Origin: Cladobotryum mycophilum
Taxonomy: Eukaryota; Ascomycota; Sordariomycetes; Hypocreales; Hypocreaceae
Direction: 5' to 3'
Assembly (NCBI GenBank): GCA_036429605.1
Contig: JAVFKD010000004.1
Location: forward strand, 1,302,001 to 1,366,000
Length of the DNA: 64,000 nucleotides
In this document: positions 45,406-58,615 of the stretch, piece after piece
Layout: every line of letters starts with the position of its first letter
How positions within the stretch are numbered: position 1 is the first letter of the stretch
The notes under the pieces: model-generated
What the model was told of the DNA's origin: nothing
The model's database searches: none
The model's input: only the letters and a program-made list of their open reading frames with translations
Position numbers and translations under genes: made by a program

Positions 45406-48400
45406 AATGGGACAGGAATACTCTCCAACTCCGTGCAAGTCCGGGTTGAATATTGTCTTGTTAGTGTCCACTGACGACGTCTCGCAGGAACTGGCGTGAC
45501 AGGCATGCGGAGGTCCCCGGCAAATCCCTGCTTCCTTGGTACCCCAAATTCCCAGCCCAGGGGTGCCTTTGCCCGTGGCTGATCAGGAACCACGACCATT
45601 TCCCGCAGGATTGTCGTCGCTGCCTCTCTCGCTTGATATTGAGTCTATCCAGCCAGCCAACCGCTCGTGGCGCCATAGGCGAACCTTGGAAAAGGCGAAG
45701 CAAGGCAAAGCAAAACCTTTAGCTTTATCTCATCGGTGGTACGAAGGATTCTCGTGATGCAAGAAAACCATGCCCCCCTAGTCGGCCGCTGCAGCCGCAG
45801 GTTAAATCGGCAAAGCCTCACTGGAGTCTCTCTCTGCGTCGTTGTTGTCTCTTCCTCTCTTGGTGGATATCACAATTTGCTACTTTCGAGACTCCCGATA
45901 TGCATCGGTGCCCCCGAGGAGAAGGCAAAACAAATTGTGCTTGACATTCCCCAACTTCAAAGACATGCCTTGATGCTGTGCATTAGCTTGGTTTCCCTTT
46001 TGATGTTCCATATGTACGTACGCATGTATGTCCCCATAATTTTCTGAGTCTCCCAACAAGAGCCTATCCTCTCTGTTCGCCGTATCCCCTGGGTGGAGAA
46101 GCCAAGCCAATATTTACATGTACGGAGCAGAAATTCCCATACTGTACTCGGGCGGACTAAGCAAATATGCATATTTTGTCTGATATCAGATTTTTGCTTG
46201 TTTGTCCTTCTTCTTTTCTTTTTCCTAAGCGCCCACACACCCCTTGGGGGCCAAGTAGTTCCTGAAACAATGAGACATTGCTTTTTCTTGTTGCTCTCTA
46301 AATTGCTTCTTCAGCAAGGACTGCAAGCGAAAACGAAAAGGCAAGGGGGTGACGCTAGGAGGGAAAGGGGAAAAAGGCAAGACAAGCAACAAAAAAAAAC
46401 AACTGATTGAGAGACAAAAGTGAGCTCAGAGGCTGGATGGTGATTCGGCCCGCGGTCTGCAAGATTACGCATGGCAATGGAATGTTCTGTTTTCCCTTTG
46501 TGTGTCTATCCTTCACCGCCCCAGGTTGTCTCTTGATGACTTCATAGGCACGGAGACCGGCCGAAACATTAGTGGTTTGTATCTCTTTTCTCGTATGATA
46601 CGGAGTTGAAGGCACGGGGTAGATTGGATGAGACGACGTCGGAGGTTGCATCGAGGATGCACATGACTGAGTCGAGGAGAGAACTAGTCCCCCTCCCCTC
46701 CCTTCTTCCGGACATGTTCGGGAATGGAAAGGTCAGGCAGTCGAACCCTCTGAGTTGTTGGGCGAAGAGGTCAATGAATTAGTCCTCTTTTGGTATATGC
46801 ATGTTACCAGTGGCTTGTCAACTTGTGTGTGTATGTATGTATAACTCCGCTTCGAGGAGAGGGAGAAGAAGCCAGAAGTATCGATACATTATGTTGGCAG
46901 CGGGTCGGGACGCCCAACAGAGACAAGAGTGACCGTCATTTTGACGTGAGACATTGCTTTGCGCGAAAGATATCGGGATGTGACCTCGAGCTTTGTACTG
47001 TACATGCTTGCCACAGCCATGGCTCCAAGCTCGTAAAGCGTGATGAGCCAAAGCAAATGAGTTGTCCTGTTGCTTGGACGTCTGAGAGTGATCGAGGGTG
47101 GTCCACTTGTTGAGAATGATCGGCGATCTTAACCGTAGCCAGATCTCTCGCGGGGATCAAGGCCAGTTGATACTATATATGCTACCCTATAGGTAGTGGT
47201 GATGGTTGAAACGAGTATGGGATGGATGATATGGTTCAAAGGCCATTTCACAATGTGTAGAGTGTTTTCTTTATCCGAGACTATCGCATAGAATTGCAAA
47301 CTCGATTCGAGGTCGGTATTCAGCGACGTTGGGCAGTTTGATTAGCTGCCTGGTATGTCGAAGAGAGAAACGAAGAGAGACGACAAAGACGCATTGTAGG
47401 TTTGGCGACGACGTGGTTGCACCCGATTAAACTGTTGACTTCCATGAGGCATTATCTCAAGAGGAAAACTGACGAAGTTGATAGATTTTAAAGGCAGACT
47501 GATCAAGTTCAGAACATACTCCAGCCTGGTGGGCAGTTGCTACCCGACCTAATTTCAGTCAAGGCACGAGTCAACCAAAACACACCACCAAAGCTGAAAT
47601 ACCGAAGGAAGGATTGATCGGTCTGGCTGGCACCAAGACCAACGAGTCAGACACAGCATCATCAATACTATTTACCCCCAAAGACAAACCCAAGAAGAGC
47701 CACCTGACCATGCCGCTGAGGTATTTCTGTCGTCTAGCTGGTTGAGGTGAGGCCTGATTTCATCGTTGGGTAGGGAGGTAGTCGACTGAACCCCGCGGCT
47801 GGACCTTGCAAAAACACGACGAGATGGGGGAAGAAAGGGCTGGACATTTGCCAAATTGCAATCGAGAAGACTAGGCTGCACGCGGCGGAGTCGATTTTTT
47901 CATCAAGAATGTCAGTCATGGCTCCTCAAGAATCAATACCGACGGCGATGTTGTTTAGAACTGATACTTTCTGCAGACCGAGGCTGACGCCCAACGCTGG
48001 GGACGACAATGACCGACCGCCCACCTACGATTGCATCTCGAAGAGCCTGCGTTATAGAAGGAAAAGAATACAGATATCTAGGACTTTGGAGTTCCTCATC
48101 CCATAGAAACCCCATCGGATTTGTTCCGCTGCGCTACAAGACGCTGAGCTGAGCGTTGCGATGATTCACGTTGGGCATCATTGTTCTGTCGTCGCGGCGG
48201 AGGCCAGGCGAACCAAGACACGACTCCCTTTTCACTGTCACATTCCTATACGGGGCATATTAAAGGTCACATATTGCGAACAATACACCAGAAACTATAT
48301 ACTTGTATTACAGCAAGGCGAGCTCGGAGTTCAATCACGGCCTTGTTGAGCATGGGCTGCGCATCTTGGTCTACTATTTTGGCAATGCACCGACGGCTTT

Positions 48401-48890
48401 TTCTACATTGTAGAAGATGCGTAAATGCAGCCAGAATCAAGCAAATATGGGAAATACTGGTTTATCGGAATTTTAGGCCCTGGTATTGGACGGTAGCCGG
48501 TGCTGATATTGCATGCTCCCTCACCTGGGCGATTGACGGATGACGTGCGAGCACCACCCACTCACGCCATGACATGCTACCCATCAAGACGCACTATTCA
48601 CCACCATTCAACGTCCCTTAATAATCCGCCCAATCGCGCAATACGCGTTTTGAGTGACGACTACACGTCCCGTGTGCCTGTCATGCAGTCCATTTGGATA
48701 CCAGGGGAGCCTCGGATGACCTTTTGCGTTTGGGGGAGCCTGAATCTCCATGATACGGCAATGAGGTGGCAATCTGGTTGTGTTATCTGCATCAACAAAA
48801 AGGCCAGCTGTTTCCTAAAAACGGAAAATATGGTGACTTGGATGCTCCTGTTATTGAAATACTCCAATCAATCACTGATAGTTAATCGTC

Positions 48891-50675
48891 ATGGCTGGCC
48901 CTGATGATGATGGTGAGCAACATCCATTGCTCGGGTCCTCGTCCCGATTGCCATCACCTTCAGCCCAAGAGACGCAAAATAATAGCAACAAATACTTGAC
49001 TATTTCATCGGCGGAAGAAGCTGAGACGGCTCCGCATGACGTTCACGTTTCCCGCTCGATTGAAGACGATGTTTTACCCGAAACCTCGATATTGGGACGA
49101 ACACTTAGCTGGCAAAGTGCATACATCCTCGTTATCTCGCGAGTCATCGGTAGTGGTATCTTTGCGGCTCCTGGCGCAATCCTCAAATCTGTGGGAAGCC
49201 CAGGCCTCTCACTCTTGCTATGGGTTGCCGGCGCCGTAATCGCGGCCTGTGGACTGATTATCTCACTTGAATATGGCTGCATGCTTCCGCGCTCAGGAGG
49301 CACCAAGGTCTATCTCGAATTCACATATCGACACCCACGGTTCCTTGCGTCGACGCAGTTTGCCATCAATGCGGTTTTGCTGAATTTTACGGCTACCAAT
49401 TGTATTATATTTAGCCAGTATGTCATCTTTGCGTTTGGCTGGGATCAGGGAAGCGATTGGCTTCGAAAGGGTCTCGCGGTTGCGCTGCTTACTTCCATCA
49501 CCACCATCCACGCAGTGACGCCAAAAGTGGGCGTTCAGCTCCAAGATTTCGTCGGCTGGTTCAAAGTCGGAATCGTTGGGTTCATGGTCCTGGCCGGCCT
49601 CTACGTTGTCATCTTCCGACCGTCAGCGGACACGTCGCAACATGCGAGTCGGCTGCGCTGGGACAATGCCTGGGAGGACAGCGTCTGGAACTGGGGCATC
49701 ATTTCCAAGGCACTGTTCAAAGTCTTTTACTCCTATGGCGGCCTGGATAATGTTGCCAACGTGATGAATGAAGTCAAAGACCCGGTGCGCACGCTGCGGT
49801 CTGTGGCTTTGACTGCGTTGGTCACATCGTGTGCCATGTACACTCTCGTCAACCTTGCTTATTTTCTCGTCGTCCCGATTGAGGAGATTAAGAACAGCGG
49901 AGAACTCATCTCTGCGCTGTTCTTTGAGCGTGTGTTTGGCCAGCATCTGGGCAAGACTATCCTGCCGCTGGCTGTTGCGCTTTCGGCCGCTGGAAACGTG
50001 TCTGTCGTTGCTTTTGCTTGTGTAAGTCGCCTTGAAGAACTCTACTGTGCATGAACTGATGTTGCGTTTAGGCCCGGATTAAACAAGAAATCGCTAGACA
50101 GGGCTTTCTTCCCTTTTCGGACACGCTCTCGTCAACTAAGCCGTTTGGGTCACCACTTGGTGGTCTTATGGTAAACTATATCCCGTCGTTTCTAGTCATT
50201 GTGCTTCCCCCAACAAGCGAGATATACTCCTTTATTCTCGAGGTGGAGGGTTATCCTAGCCAAGCCTTTACACTGGCCGTAGGAGTTGGTCTCATCTGGC
50301 TACGCTACAAGAGACCCGACCTCAAGAGACCATTCAAGGCGTGGATTCCAGCTGTAGTTTTTCGGATAGCTCTCAGTGTGGCTCTCCTTGCGGCGCCATT
50401 CTTCCCACCCAAGGAGAAGAAAGCCGGCGGGATGTTTTACGCAACCTACGCCATTGTGGGACTTGGCACGTACGTCTCCATTTATCGCACTACTTGTTTT
50501 TCTTTCTTTTTATTTTTCGCAGCTGACTGGTTGATATAGTATTGTTATTGGGCTAATCTACTGGTATGTTTGGACGATTCTCATCCCCAAGTGGAAGGGA
50601 TATACGCTTGAGGAGAAGAGTGAGGTGCTTGATGATGGGACAACGATTACAAAGCTTGTTCACAAGTACGATTGA
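48891..50675 (+). CDS. Amino-acid permease of the APC superfamily, Mup1/LAT type
   Basis: Three exons (48891-50021, 50072-50469, 50540-50675) with introns of 50 and 70 bp encode 554 residues. The first 70 residues are hydrophilic and Ser/Glu-rich, a likely cytosolic tail with possible ubiquitination sites. Membrane segment 1 carries SRVIGSGIFAAPGAILKSVG, the glycine-rich substrate-binding helix of APC transporters. About twelve hydrophobic segments follow, with CARIKQEIARQGFLPFS after the second half, as in yeast Mup1/Mup3 methionine permeases and eukaryotic L-type transporters. It probably imports neutral amino acids at the plasma membrane; methionine is a guess from family resemblance. The C-terminal tail (WKGYTLEEKSEVLDDG) is short and polar. 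The gene is intact. Downstream lie two arrestin-fold genes and slm1, whose yeast relatives affect turnover or plasma-membrane domains of such permeases. Confidence 0.92.
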
Positions 50676-51827
50676 GATTCTTGGGTCTGTGTAAATATTC
50701 GTATTTTGCATATATGGGACTAAAGAGGCAGGGACTTGATTCAATGCCCGAGGGCTGTGGTCAAGGATACCATTAGACTGATTAGAAATAACATTGAGTA
50801 ACGAGATTACGACACCCGGGTTGAATTGGACACCATAGTTGACTAAATAGCACGTACTTTGGGTTTGGTAATTCAGCTTTCATCGGTATGGCGGTCTCGC
50901 ATGGAAGCTCTCTTCTCACCTTGGATGATTTGGCGGCATTGCTCTTTCACCGGGCACAATTGTATTTTCTGATTCGTAATCCTATATTCTAATCCCATGA
51001 CGAGTAGATACAAGCCGTAGGATCAGCCCACAATGATGTGACTGTAGCTATTATCCGCCTTTATGTGAATGCCGTGTTTGTTCTGCTTAGAGGATCCTAT
51101 TGCTTTCTCCCTCTCTCTCTTTTGTTTTGCTTAGACTGTTGTATCATGAATAAATGGGTTTATAGTTCAACTCAATAATACCAATTCCTAGGATAAACCA
51201 TCATTTCATATAATTTCAAGAGTGTACATCTTTCATTTCCCTCTTCCGGCACACTCACCATCCTTCGGGGCCGGACAGCAAGTCTACCTCGGTGTGTGGA
51301 GTTTCACCCCCTCCACCAACTCCGCATTGCCCACACTCTTGCATCCCCCCCATTCAAAGAGCTAGCCAACCAAACAGGACCTAAAAAAAAAACGTCATGA
51401 CCCAAATATTTGTATTTCAAATCAAAATCGTAGGATTCAAGTCACGGCGGCGGCTTTCATCTTCCATAGGCGGTACCGACAAAAGCACGCTTTTTTATTT
51501 ATTTCCATATGTACTACTACTACTATGGGAAAGAAGCCAAAAGACCGGGTTGTTTTTGTGATTATCAATCCTTGGGGGGGTTTGGTGCAGTGGTGGGTGA
51601 AGATGGCGTGCTCGCGGGGGATGATGATGATGATGGGGGGAGGGGGAAGACTCACTTGACTTACTTTACTTGTAGTGAAATCTGGAGAGGTATAAGTTTG
51701 GACGATGTGCCTGAGCTGTTTGTAGAGATTCAATTCAATAACGATCGGATTCCACCTCGGGTTAATCAAGATAACAGAGATTCAATAAAATCACACTTGC
51801 TCAATTTCCTCACCCCCTTTTTCAACA
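50676..51827. other. Intergenic between the permease and the asaB/CmcJ-like gene
   Basis: 1.15 kb with no gene recognised. The stretch 51509-51827 is open in the same frame as the following exon, but its composition (Tyr and Asp runs from short repeats, then AT-rich sequence) looks like leader rather than protein. Confidence 0.5.
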
Positions 51828-52854
51828 ATGGCAGCAGCAGCAGTCCAGACCCCCAACTTCGAGGCCTTCACCTCCCCCTCCAACACCAATCCCAACTCAA
51901 CCAACTAGCCACCACCAAAACCGCAGCAGCCCCCCAGAAGCTCCCCAAGCACGACGTCCAGACCACCCTAAACTACTACAAGGAGAACGAGGACGGCTCC
52001 CCGCCTCACCCGACTTACGTCGACCGCCCGGAGACCTACGACCGGCCCCTCGAGACCCACCCCGTCACCGTCAGGGACGTGTCCGGCGAGGAGGACAAGT
52101 ACACGCTTGACGGGAATGGATTCAAGTACCACAGGCACACCTCCCGCGAAAAGGACTTTGTGGACGACGAGCAGATCAAGGCGCAGTACTACCCCGAAGT
52201 CGAACAACTCTTGAAAGACGTGTAAGTCCCCCTCTCCCCGTCTATATGACTCCTCCAAGTTACAACCCCCCCCAACTTACACAAAAACCCCACCGCCAGA
52301 ACCGGCGCCTCCCGCATCTTCATCTTCGACCACACCATCCGCCGCCAATCCTCCCCCTCCACCGACCCCAGCAACGCAACCCCCTCCGCCCCCTCCGCGG
52401 CCCCGTCCAGCGCGTCCACATCGACCAGTCCTACACCGCCGCCATCTCCCGCGTGCCCCACCACCTCCCCGACGACGCCGAGGAGCTCCTCAAGGGCCGC
52501 GTCCAGATCATCAACGTCTGGCGGCCCATCAGAAAGGTCCTCCGCGACCCCCTGGCCATCGCCGAGGCCGGCTCCGTCCAGGAGTCGGACCTCGTGCCCA
52601 TCTCCCTGATCTACCCGAACAGAAGGGGCGAGACGTACTCCGTGAGGCACAACCCCTCGCACAGGTGGTTCTTCAAGCATGGCCTCACCCCGGAGGAGGT
52701 TCTCTTCATCAAGTGTTTTGACACCAAGACCGACGGCAGGGCTCGACGTGTGCCTCACACGGCATTCGTTGACCCAACTTCTGCCGAGGATGCTCCGTCA
52801 AGAGAGAGCATTGAAGTTCGTGCTCTAGTCTTCCACCCTGATGATACCGAGTAG
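51828..52854 (+). CDS. asaB/CmcJ ('GA4 desaturase') family oxygenase, frame broken twice
   Basis: Two exons, 51828-52221 and 52300-52854, flank a 78-bp intron (GTAAGT...CCAG). Family features are HDVQTTLNYYKENEDGSPP, KDFVDDEQIKAQYYPEVEQL, GASRIFIFDHTIRR, QRVHIDQSY, IINVWRPI and RRVPHTAFVDP. HxD in VHIDQ plus the later His fit the iron-binding triad proposed for these 2-oxoglutarate-type enzymes, which modify secondary metabolites and include Aspergillus AsaB. The ATG at 51828 has excellent context (CAACAATGGC), but its frame stops at 51906 and continues one frame over. A second shift is needed between FDHTIRR and QRVHIDQ, about 52380-52393. Both look like one missing C in a C5 run; with two added bases the product would be 316 residues. 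It is either a pseudogene or a sequence error, and I favour error. Confidence 0.75.
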
Positions 52855-53125
52855 GGCACCACGGACTATGACATTGCTTTGAGTCAGCTCATGTACGTTA
52901 TGAGATTGTATGAACGAATCCAATTACTACTATTATTATAATTATCGCTATGACTCCTCTTATCTCTGTTGTATCAATTCATTCATGGCGCTGTTTGAGT
53001 CAAGATCCAAATGACTATAATGACAGCTCAGCTCCCGAAAAGGCAACGCTTATCCTGCTCCCATACATATATGCTACTTGACAAATACCCAACACTGTTA
53101 TAGACTGCAAATACAAAATCGCAGC

Positions 53126-54426
53126 TCATCTGCTGGACACAGCCGAAACAGCCGCCGAAATAGCATCTGGATTAGTAGGCCCTCTCAATAAGACGACGTT
53201 GGAACCTCGGAACGTTCGTTCTTCTCCTGCGAGTGAGAGTGTCAATTCCCAGCGAAGCTCATGGTAAACTATGAGGTTGGGTGCTGTGTAAGATTCGCGA
53301 AGTGTTGACGTATTCCGAAGAAGCACGTTGAATGATCTTCCGATATTAACGGGATGATCAGGTGTACTGGCCAGAGGCAAGACGACAGGACTCTTGTCCC
53401 TGTCCTTGTCCCTGATTTGTGATTTCAAGGAAGAAAAAAGCAATTGGGATTGTACCATTTCCTCCCGTATTGGTATCGAAAAACGCAATACTCCTTTTTC
53501 TCCGTGCACTTGTATTCCTTGGATTTCTTCCTCGCAACCAATTTGGATAGTTGGTCAATATACAGATTGAACCCTTTAACGATGAGGCCATGGTGAGGAA
53601 GGTCTGGAGTGGTTTCGTCTTTGCCAATATGAGCTCTCACCGTAAACGGTATGTACTGAGGATTCCCGAGCTGTAGGATGGCGGGTGTGCGAATATGGAG
53701 ATGATAGAAACACTGTGGGATAGCGGATGAGCTGAACACGCTCTTGGTTTTGATTTTAGTTTTGTCTTTGGTTTCGTGAGAGACGTTTGCAGCCTCTCCG
53801 CTGCCAAGGAGGCGTTGTGAAGCAACAGTGGCATCCCGATGAAAGCGGACCCCTGCCTGAATCTTACCCAACGTGAGGGTTGCCGTGCGAGAGCCAATTG
53901 TGACGGGTGTGGTGGCCTTGGATGTCTTCCCTCGACTGTCAAACAGTACAGCTTCGAGGTAATATTCCACGTGGCCCAGTCCTATCTTGGACAGTGAGTG
54001 GTGAGTGTGAAAAAAGCTTGCTGGTAAAGACGCCTCTTCTCGATCTTCCCCCAGAAAGGTCCACGCTTGTGCATCCCCTTCAATGACATCCACCTTCCTC
54101 ATTGAATTCGGGATCTGGAATGCAAATTCCCAACGTGTTGGTTTGGTTGGGATGGCATCGGTGGCAACGGGCCTACGATACACCACCATCTGATGCCCAA
54201 GTGTACCAAGGATGTTGACTTTGCTGCGATAGGTGCTCCAAATCTTTGGGGGTACACGGTTGGTGACCATTGTTTTGGCCTTTGCATACAATGTGACGGT
54301 TATGACGGTCATTATATCCGTCATTGGCATCCATCGAGTGACGACACCTTCGAGTCTGTCGCCAGGAAGGTAACCAGTCTTGTTTCTGTCCCCCGTGAGT
54401 TTGAGGCGAAGATCGGCGGGAATCAT
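53126..54426 (-). CDS. Arrestin-fold protein, possible alpha-arrestin without PY motif
   Basis: Modelled as two exons (53492-54426, 53126-53411) with an 80-bp intron (GTATTG...ATCAG), 406 residues. The N-terminal half has the beta-rich pattern of arrestin_N: LRLKLTGDRNKTGYLPGDRL, then MVVYRRPV, WEFAFQIP and GHVEYYLEAVLFD. The second half has FYHLHIRTPAILQLGN and VYHELRWELTLSLAGEE, resembling an arrestin C lobe. No PPxY or LPxY motif is visible. An equally possible explanation of the frame change is one missing A in the A5 run near 53498-53502, which would replace the intron with about 27 coding residues. The proposed acceptor lacks a CTAAC-type branch site. Fungal alpha-arrestins link transporters to ubiquitin ligases, but without PY motifs this one may act otherwise. 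Confidence 0.7.
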
Positions 54427-55329
54427 CTTGAAGGCTGGAAACGTATAATTTTGCCGAGTGCGATGCTTGAAAATAGTGTAAACGAATGTCTAAATAGGTA
54501 GTTGATGTTTGCGCAAAGTAGCGAGCGTGCTGCTGTGTTTGATCTGTCAGAATGATAGTGATGGATGTTGGAGTGTGTAAGAGAGAAGAGGAGGTGAAGA
54601 GAATGTGAACCACGGCGTGGAGCTAAGAGTTCAGAAAGACGTCTCAAACGACTGGAATGAAAGTGCTTGCACTAAATGTTATCATGATACTGGACTGTAC
54701 CTCCCCCTCAGGCCGAGATGCAGATGTTGCCTTCCGATGATAACCTCTGTGTCGTCATGATAACCTTCCGGTTCATGCAAAGCGTGTACTTGCTTAATGC
54801 AGTAATATATCAGGTACCCCGGACGATCAAGATAGTTTGGTCTAGCGTCAAGCCATGGTTGGAGAGCAACGTATACGAAGCATCGACTACAATTAGCACG
54901 TATCGCCAGGTTGATGCCGTAAATCGTCATCTGACCAATCCCGTTTGATGAAAAGGACGACTCGTGGTCTGGACCGAATTCTCGTAATTAGAGTGTCAAG
55001 CCTTCAATCACCCGAGATGCATTGACGTACCGTCTGCGAGTGAAAATACGAATCCCCAAACGTCACACAAATTTTGGATTGATATATTAGATAACCATCA
55101 AATAGCACATGCCCATGACATCACTCCATTCCTATATTCCTTCCAAGAGGCGATGTAATCTGACATAAGCCAGTCAACGACAAAACATCAACATCCAACA
55201 ACCCTCCTCACTCTTACACTTTTCCATGTTTACACTGAAAACAAAGTAATTTTACTTGTCAAGGATATCATATTCGTCCATACTCCACTCCACTCAATTT
55301 CCCCTTCTTTTCTCTTCACACAGTTCCCA
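54427..55329. other. Intergenic: arrestin promoter and slm1 3' region
   Basis: About 900 bp, moderately AT-rich, no gene recognised. The reading frames on both strands are short and lack motifs. Confidence 0.5.
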
Positions 55330-56984
55330 TTATGTAGCTCCCGGTGCAGGCTTCTCCACAGGAGCCTTCGTCTCCGCTGCAGGCGCTGCGGGCGTTGCGG
55401 GCTCGCTTCCTGTGACACCCGCCTCCTGCGCCTTGTGCTCTGCAACCGGTGTAAGTGCGGGCGCCACTGCAGCAGCTGGAGCCTTCTCCTCCGTCTTCTC
55501 ATCATGCGCGGCAGCAACTAAAGCTGGGTTGGGAGACATGACAGGAGAAGATGTGGTAGCAGGCGAGGCAGGGGTTGGGGAGGCAGGACCAGTGGCGCCG
55601 GAAACACCATGAATGATCTGGAACCACTTTTGTGCGTCGGCAGCCGTATGCGCCTTGAAAGCCAGCTCAGAGGACCCGGTAAGCTTGCTGCTAAAGGTGC
55701 CGCTCTTGTCCTTGCCCTTGATGTTGAACTTTTCACCGTTTGGCGTTCCAATGACAGCATCCGGCAGGTAAATGGACAGCTCAGGCTTAGGATCCTGTCG
55801 GGTATCATCCGAGTCCTTGAACTCATGCAAGAACTTGGCTGGGGAAACGACATAGTAGCTGGTCGAGTAGCCAAAGGAGAGCTTGTTTCGAGACTTGCGT
55901 TCTAGAGATCCCTCAATCAAGGACTTGGTCGAGTTGTGGTCCATGTTAGGGAACGAGATGGCTTCGACTGAGCGAGGGGGTCGTTGGGGTTGACTAGCCG
56001 GTCTGCGGCACGGGTCGAGAAGTTGGCCCACTCGAAGTCGCGAGGGACGCACTGCACCGTGCCAAGCATATCGGCATACAGAGCGCGCATCTTCTCTCCC
56101 TGGCCACCAGTGAGCTGAGTGAAGGCCTCCATGGCGGACTGCACGACCTCGAGGATGTGAGATTCGAAAGAGCGGAAGTTGTTCTGGACGGCGACAAGGT
56201 CATTGCGGTGGTTGTTTTCGGCAAGGACCTGATTGCTCAACCGATGGATAACACCACGGCGAAGGACGTAGGGGTCATCGGAGCTGGTGAGCTTTCCGCC
56301 GTGGGATTCATAGGCAGCAGTGTGCTGGCCCAGGAGCTCAATGTGCTTCTGAGTGACATTGCGGAGCTTCTCAACCTCTTTGGCGCCATGCTGGGCGCCA
56401 CTGGCGAGCTCCTTTGCCTTGTGCTTGATCTCCTTGTGTAGACGCTCGAGGATGGGCAGGACGGAGCCCTTGAGGCTCTTTTCGGTTTCGATGTTGGTGT
56501 TGATTATAGCCTGGGTGTTGGTGCGCATATTCTCAAAGAAGCCAGCAACACCGCCAAGACTCTGGTCGAAGTGGTGGCCCTCGCGAAGGGGGTTCGAGAT
56601 GGTCTGGAGGCATTATGCCAGTCAGCAAAGTAAAAACAATTGGTAGACAAGGAAAAAGCACGCCTGGTGCATTGGTGGTTTGAACTGACCTTTAGGACCT
56701 TCTCATACTCTTTGGCCTGGCGCCCATGAACCTTCTCGACAGCGCTCACATATTCCTCGAGGTATCCAACCATATGCTTCCAGGCCTGCAAACGTTCTGC
56801 AAGCAACCCGGCAGTCTACATGTCAAAAAAAAAGTCTCAACGTCAGCCATCAAGTTCTGCCACCGCCCGTTGTGGCACGTACAGTGGAGGGGTCAACATC
56901 CGGAACGGCGTCCTCGCTAGTGGCGCTGATGCCGGTGATGCTGCGCGAAGGGAGCGCTGTGGTAGGTGAAGCGGCGGTCGACAT
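55330..56984 (-). CDS. slm1: Slm1/Slm2-type PH-domain protein (TORC2 effector), one frame break
   Basis: Three exons (56883-56984, 56690-56815, 55330-56603) with introns of 67 and 86 bp. A helical BAR-like region spans about 35-285 (AWKHMVGYLEEYVSAVEKVH, then GGVAGFFENMRTN), followed by a PH domain at about 300-405 (SLIEGSLERKSR ... AFKAHTAADAQKWFQIIHG) and an Ala/Pro/Thr-rich tail. In yeast Slm1/2 bind PI(4,5)P2 at eisosomes, respond to membrane stress and activate Ypk1 through TORC2. The frame breaks at the G5 run 55976-55980 (C5 in the mRNA): LVNPNDP should continue as PRSVEAISFPN, the family linker, but the written frame runs to an early stop. One more base gives 500 residues. Because this is a conserved core gene, a sequence error is more likely than a pseudogene. 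Confidence 0.87.
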
Positions 56985-58615
56985 GTTTGAAATAGGAGGA
57001 AGCGTGTTGAAATTATCAATTAATTAGGTTGTAGGTAACAAAAGCTATCCGTGGACTAAGGAGGTGGTGTAAGTAAGAGCAAGAGAAAAGGAGAGAGAGG
57101 GAGAGGGAGAGGGAGAGAGGAGGGGGAGAAATGAGTGAAGCAAGCGAGGAAGTAGAAATGTCGTAACACCGCTTTCTTTTTGGCGGTTAGCTTGGAGAGG
57201 CGACCCGACCCTGTTGTACGGAGCACAGTTGCGACCTTGGCAGAAGCAGAGGCCTCTTGGACGTCAGAGACAACCTTGGAAACCTACAGGTGACGGTAGT
57301 GGAAGCGGTAGCTGCTGCTGCTGCTGCTGCTCCAGCTATCAATCAAGTTATTGCCCCCTGTAGCACCAGCACCAGCACCAACACCAACACCCTCCAAAAG
57401 ATTTAGTGCTGTGGCCCGTGAAGGTCACCCATGGATCTGTGGCGCAACAACCCGCTGCCGAAATGCCAATCAGCTGTACCTTGTGCCTCCTACCTTCAGC
57501 TTGCTTCGTCCCATCTCTACCCACCCATCCGAGTGGCATCTCCCTCTCCCTCGCCCTCCCCGCAGCCAAACAGTGGGGGTTCCCAATTTCATCAAAAGCT
57601 TTTTTTTTCCCTGTCCATTGTTCCCATCTTGTGAGGCCTCACAAAGGGGAGCAACTACATGTACAAGTACTTCGTATTTTTGGCCCAATACTCTTCTTTG
57701 TCTCTAAGCTACGACTAGCTTGCCCTCTAGCCTTGCAACAATTCAGCTTTTCTTGCCTTGAATCCTGCTTTTTCTTTTTTCTTTTTGGTCACTCCCTTCG
57801 TTTTCGTCTCTCTTTCGATTTTTAGCGTCGAGTGACGTCAGCGCCGAAGGAGGGCGCGATAAGATCGCGACAGACCTTTTTCTTAGTGTGGGTTGTTTCG
57901 TTTTTTTCTTTCTCGATGAGAAGTGCCCCGCCAAGTTTTAATGTCAATGGCTTGATGTTCTGGCGTTGGATTGACCCTTGGTTGGGGGATGACTGGAAAA
58001 AGCGATTCTGATCGCCGAGTTGATCACCTGGTTAATGCGTCAACGAAATAAAGAATTAGATACAAAAAGAATGAATAACAATATAGGGAAACAATAGCGA
58101 ATTGCTTAGTGTCAACCATGTAAGCCATGACTGCCCCCCTACCCATCATTGTGTCCTGTAGCCCAAGCCAGATATCAACCATGTCACCAAAACGTTAAAT
58201 GAACAATACGAATTTTAAATCAAACAAAGTTTCCAGACATCGGTACTTGGAGCATTTGCCGTTCTGCATCACGACGCCATCGTACGATCCAACATCACTC
58301 CACCATGATGCTCAAATAGGTAATCAGAAATGAATTCATGCGCTGGGTATAATCGTACAATCCGTTCCGCCCAAGTCTAATCCGCTCCCGTCCAACAAAT
58401 GAAAATAATGATGCATAATCCGGTTTCCCTTTCCCACCCAAGTCTATGTTTGTTCAACACCATCCGTGACGCCACCAAGTTGAGAGAGCCCCTGACCTGC
58501 CAAACCATGCCATGCAACACCATATCATGAAAACTCCCCGGTTCATTTCGCTTCTATATAAACGTATATCCGCCACCAAATGTCAAATATGTGCCTTGTA
58601 TGTAATTTCATAGAC
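56985..58615. other. Intergenic: slm1 promoter and creD 3' region
   Basis: 1.6 kb. Near slm1 there is a GAGAGGGAGAGG purine tract (57081-57130), a (GCT)n run at 57310-57332 and CACCAG/CACCAA repeats at 57363-57392. The long plus-strand frames at 57350-57825 are Pro/Ser/Phe-rich low-complexity sequence without motifs. Nothing else was recognised. Confidence 0.5.

Larger units (their letters stand above)
42708..48890. other. 6.2-kb gene-free region
   Basis: No gene supported. Repeats include T-rich tracts at 42970-43180, (GGCT)7 at 44207-44234, GTGAT repeats near 44630-44670 and a C14 homopolymer at 45392-45405. Reading frames are short and overlap on both strands. The right end is the permease promoter, in which I see no clear TATA box. 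Confidence 0.5.

Noticed and set aside
51509..51827. Long N-terminal extension of the cmcJ-like protein from the ATG at 51509
   Set aside because: It is encoded by short repeats and AT-rich leader-like DNA with no family similarity; the ATG at 51828 has far better context, although it needs a frame correction.
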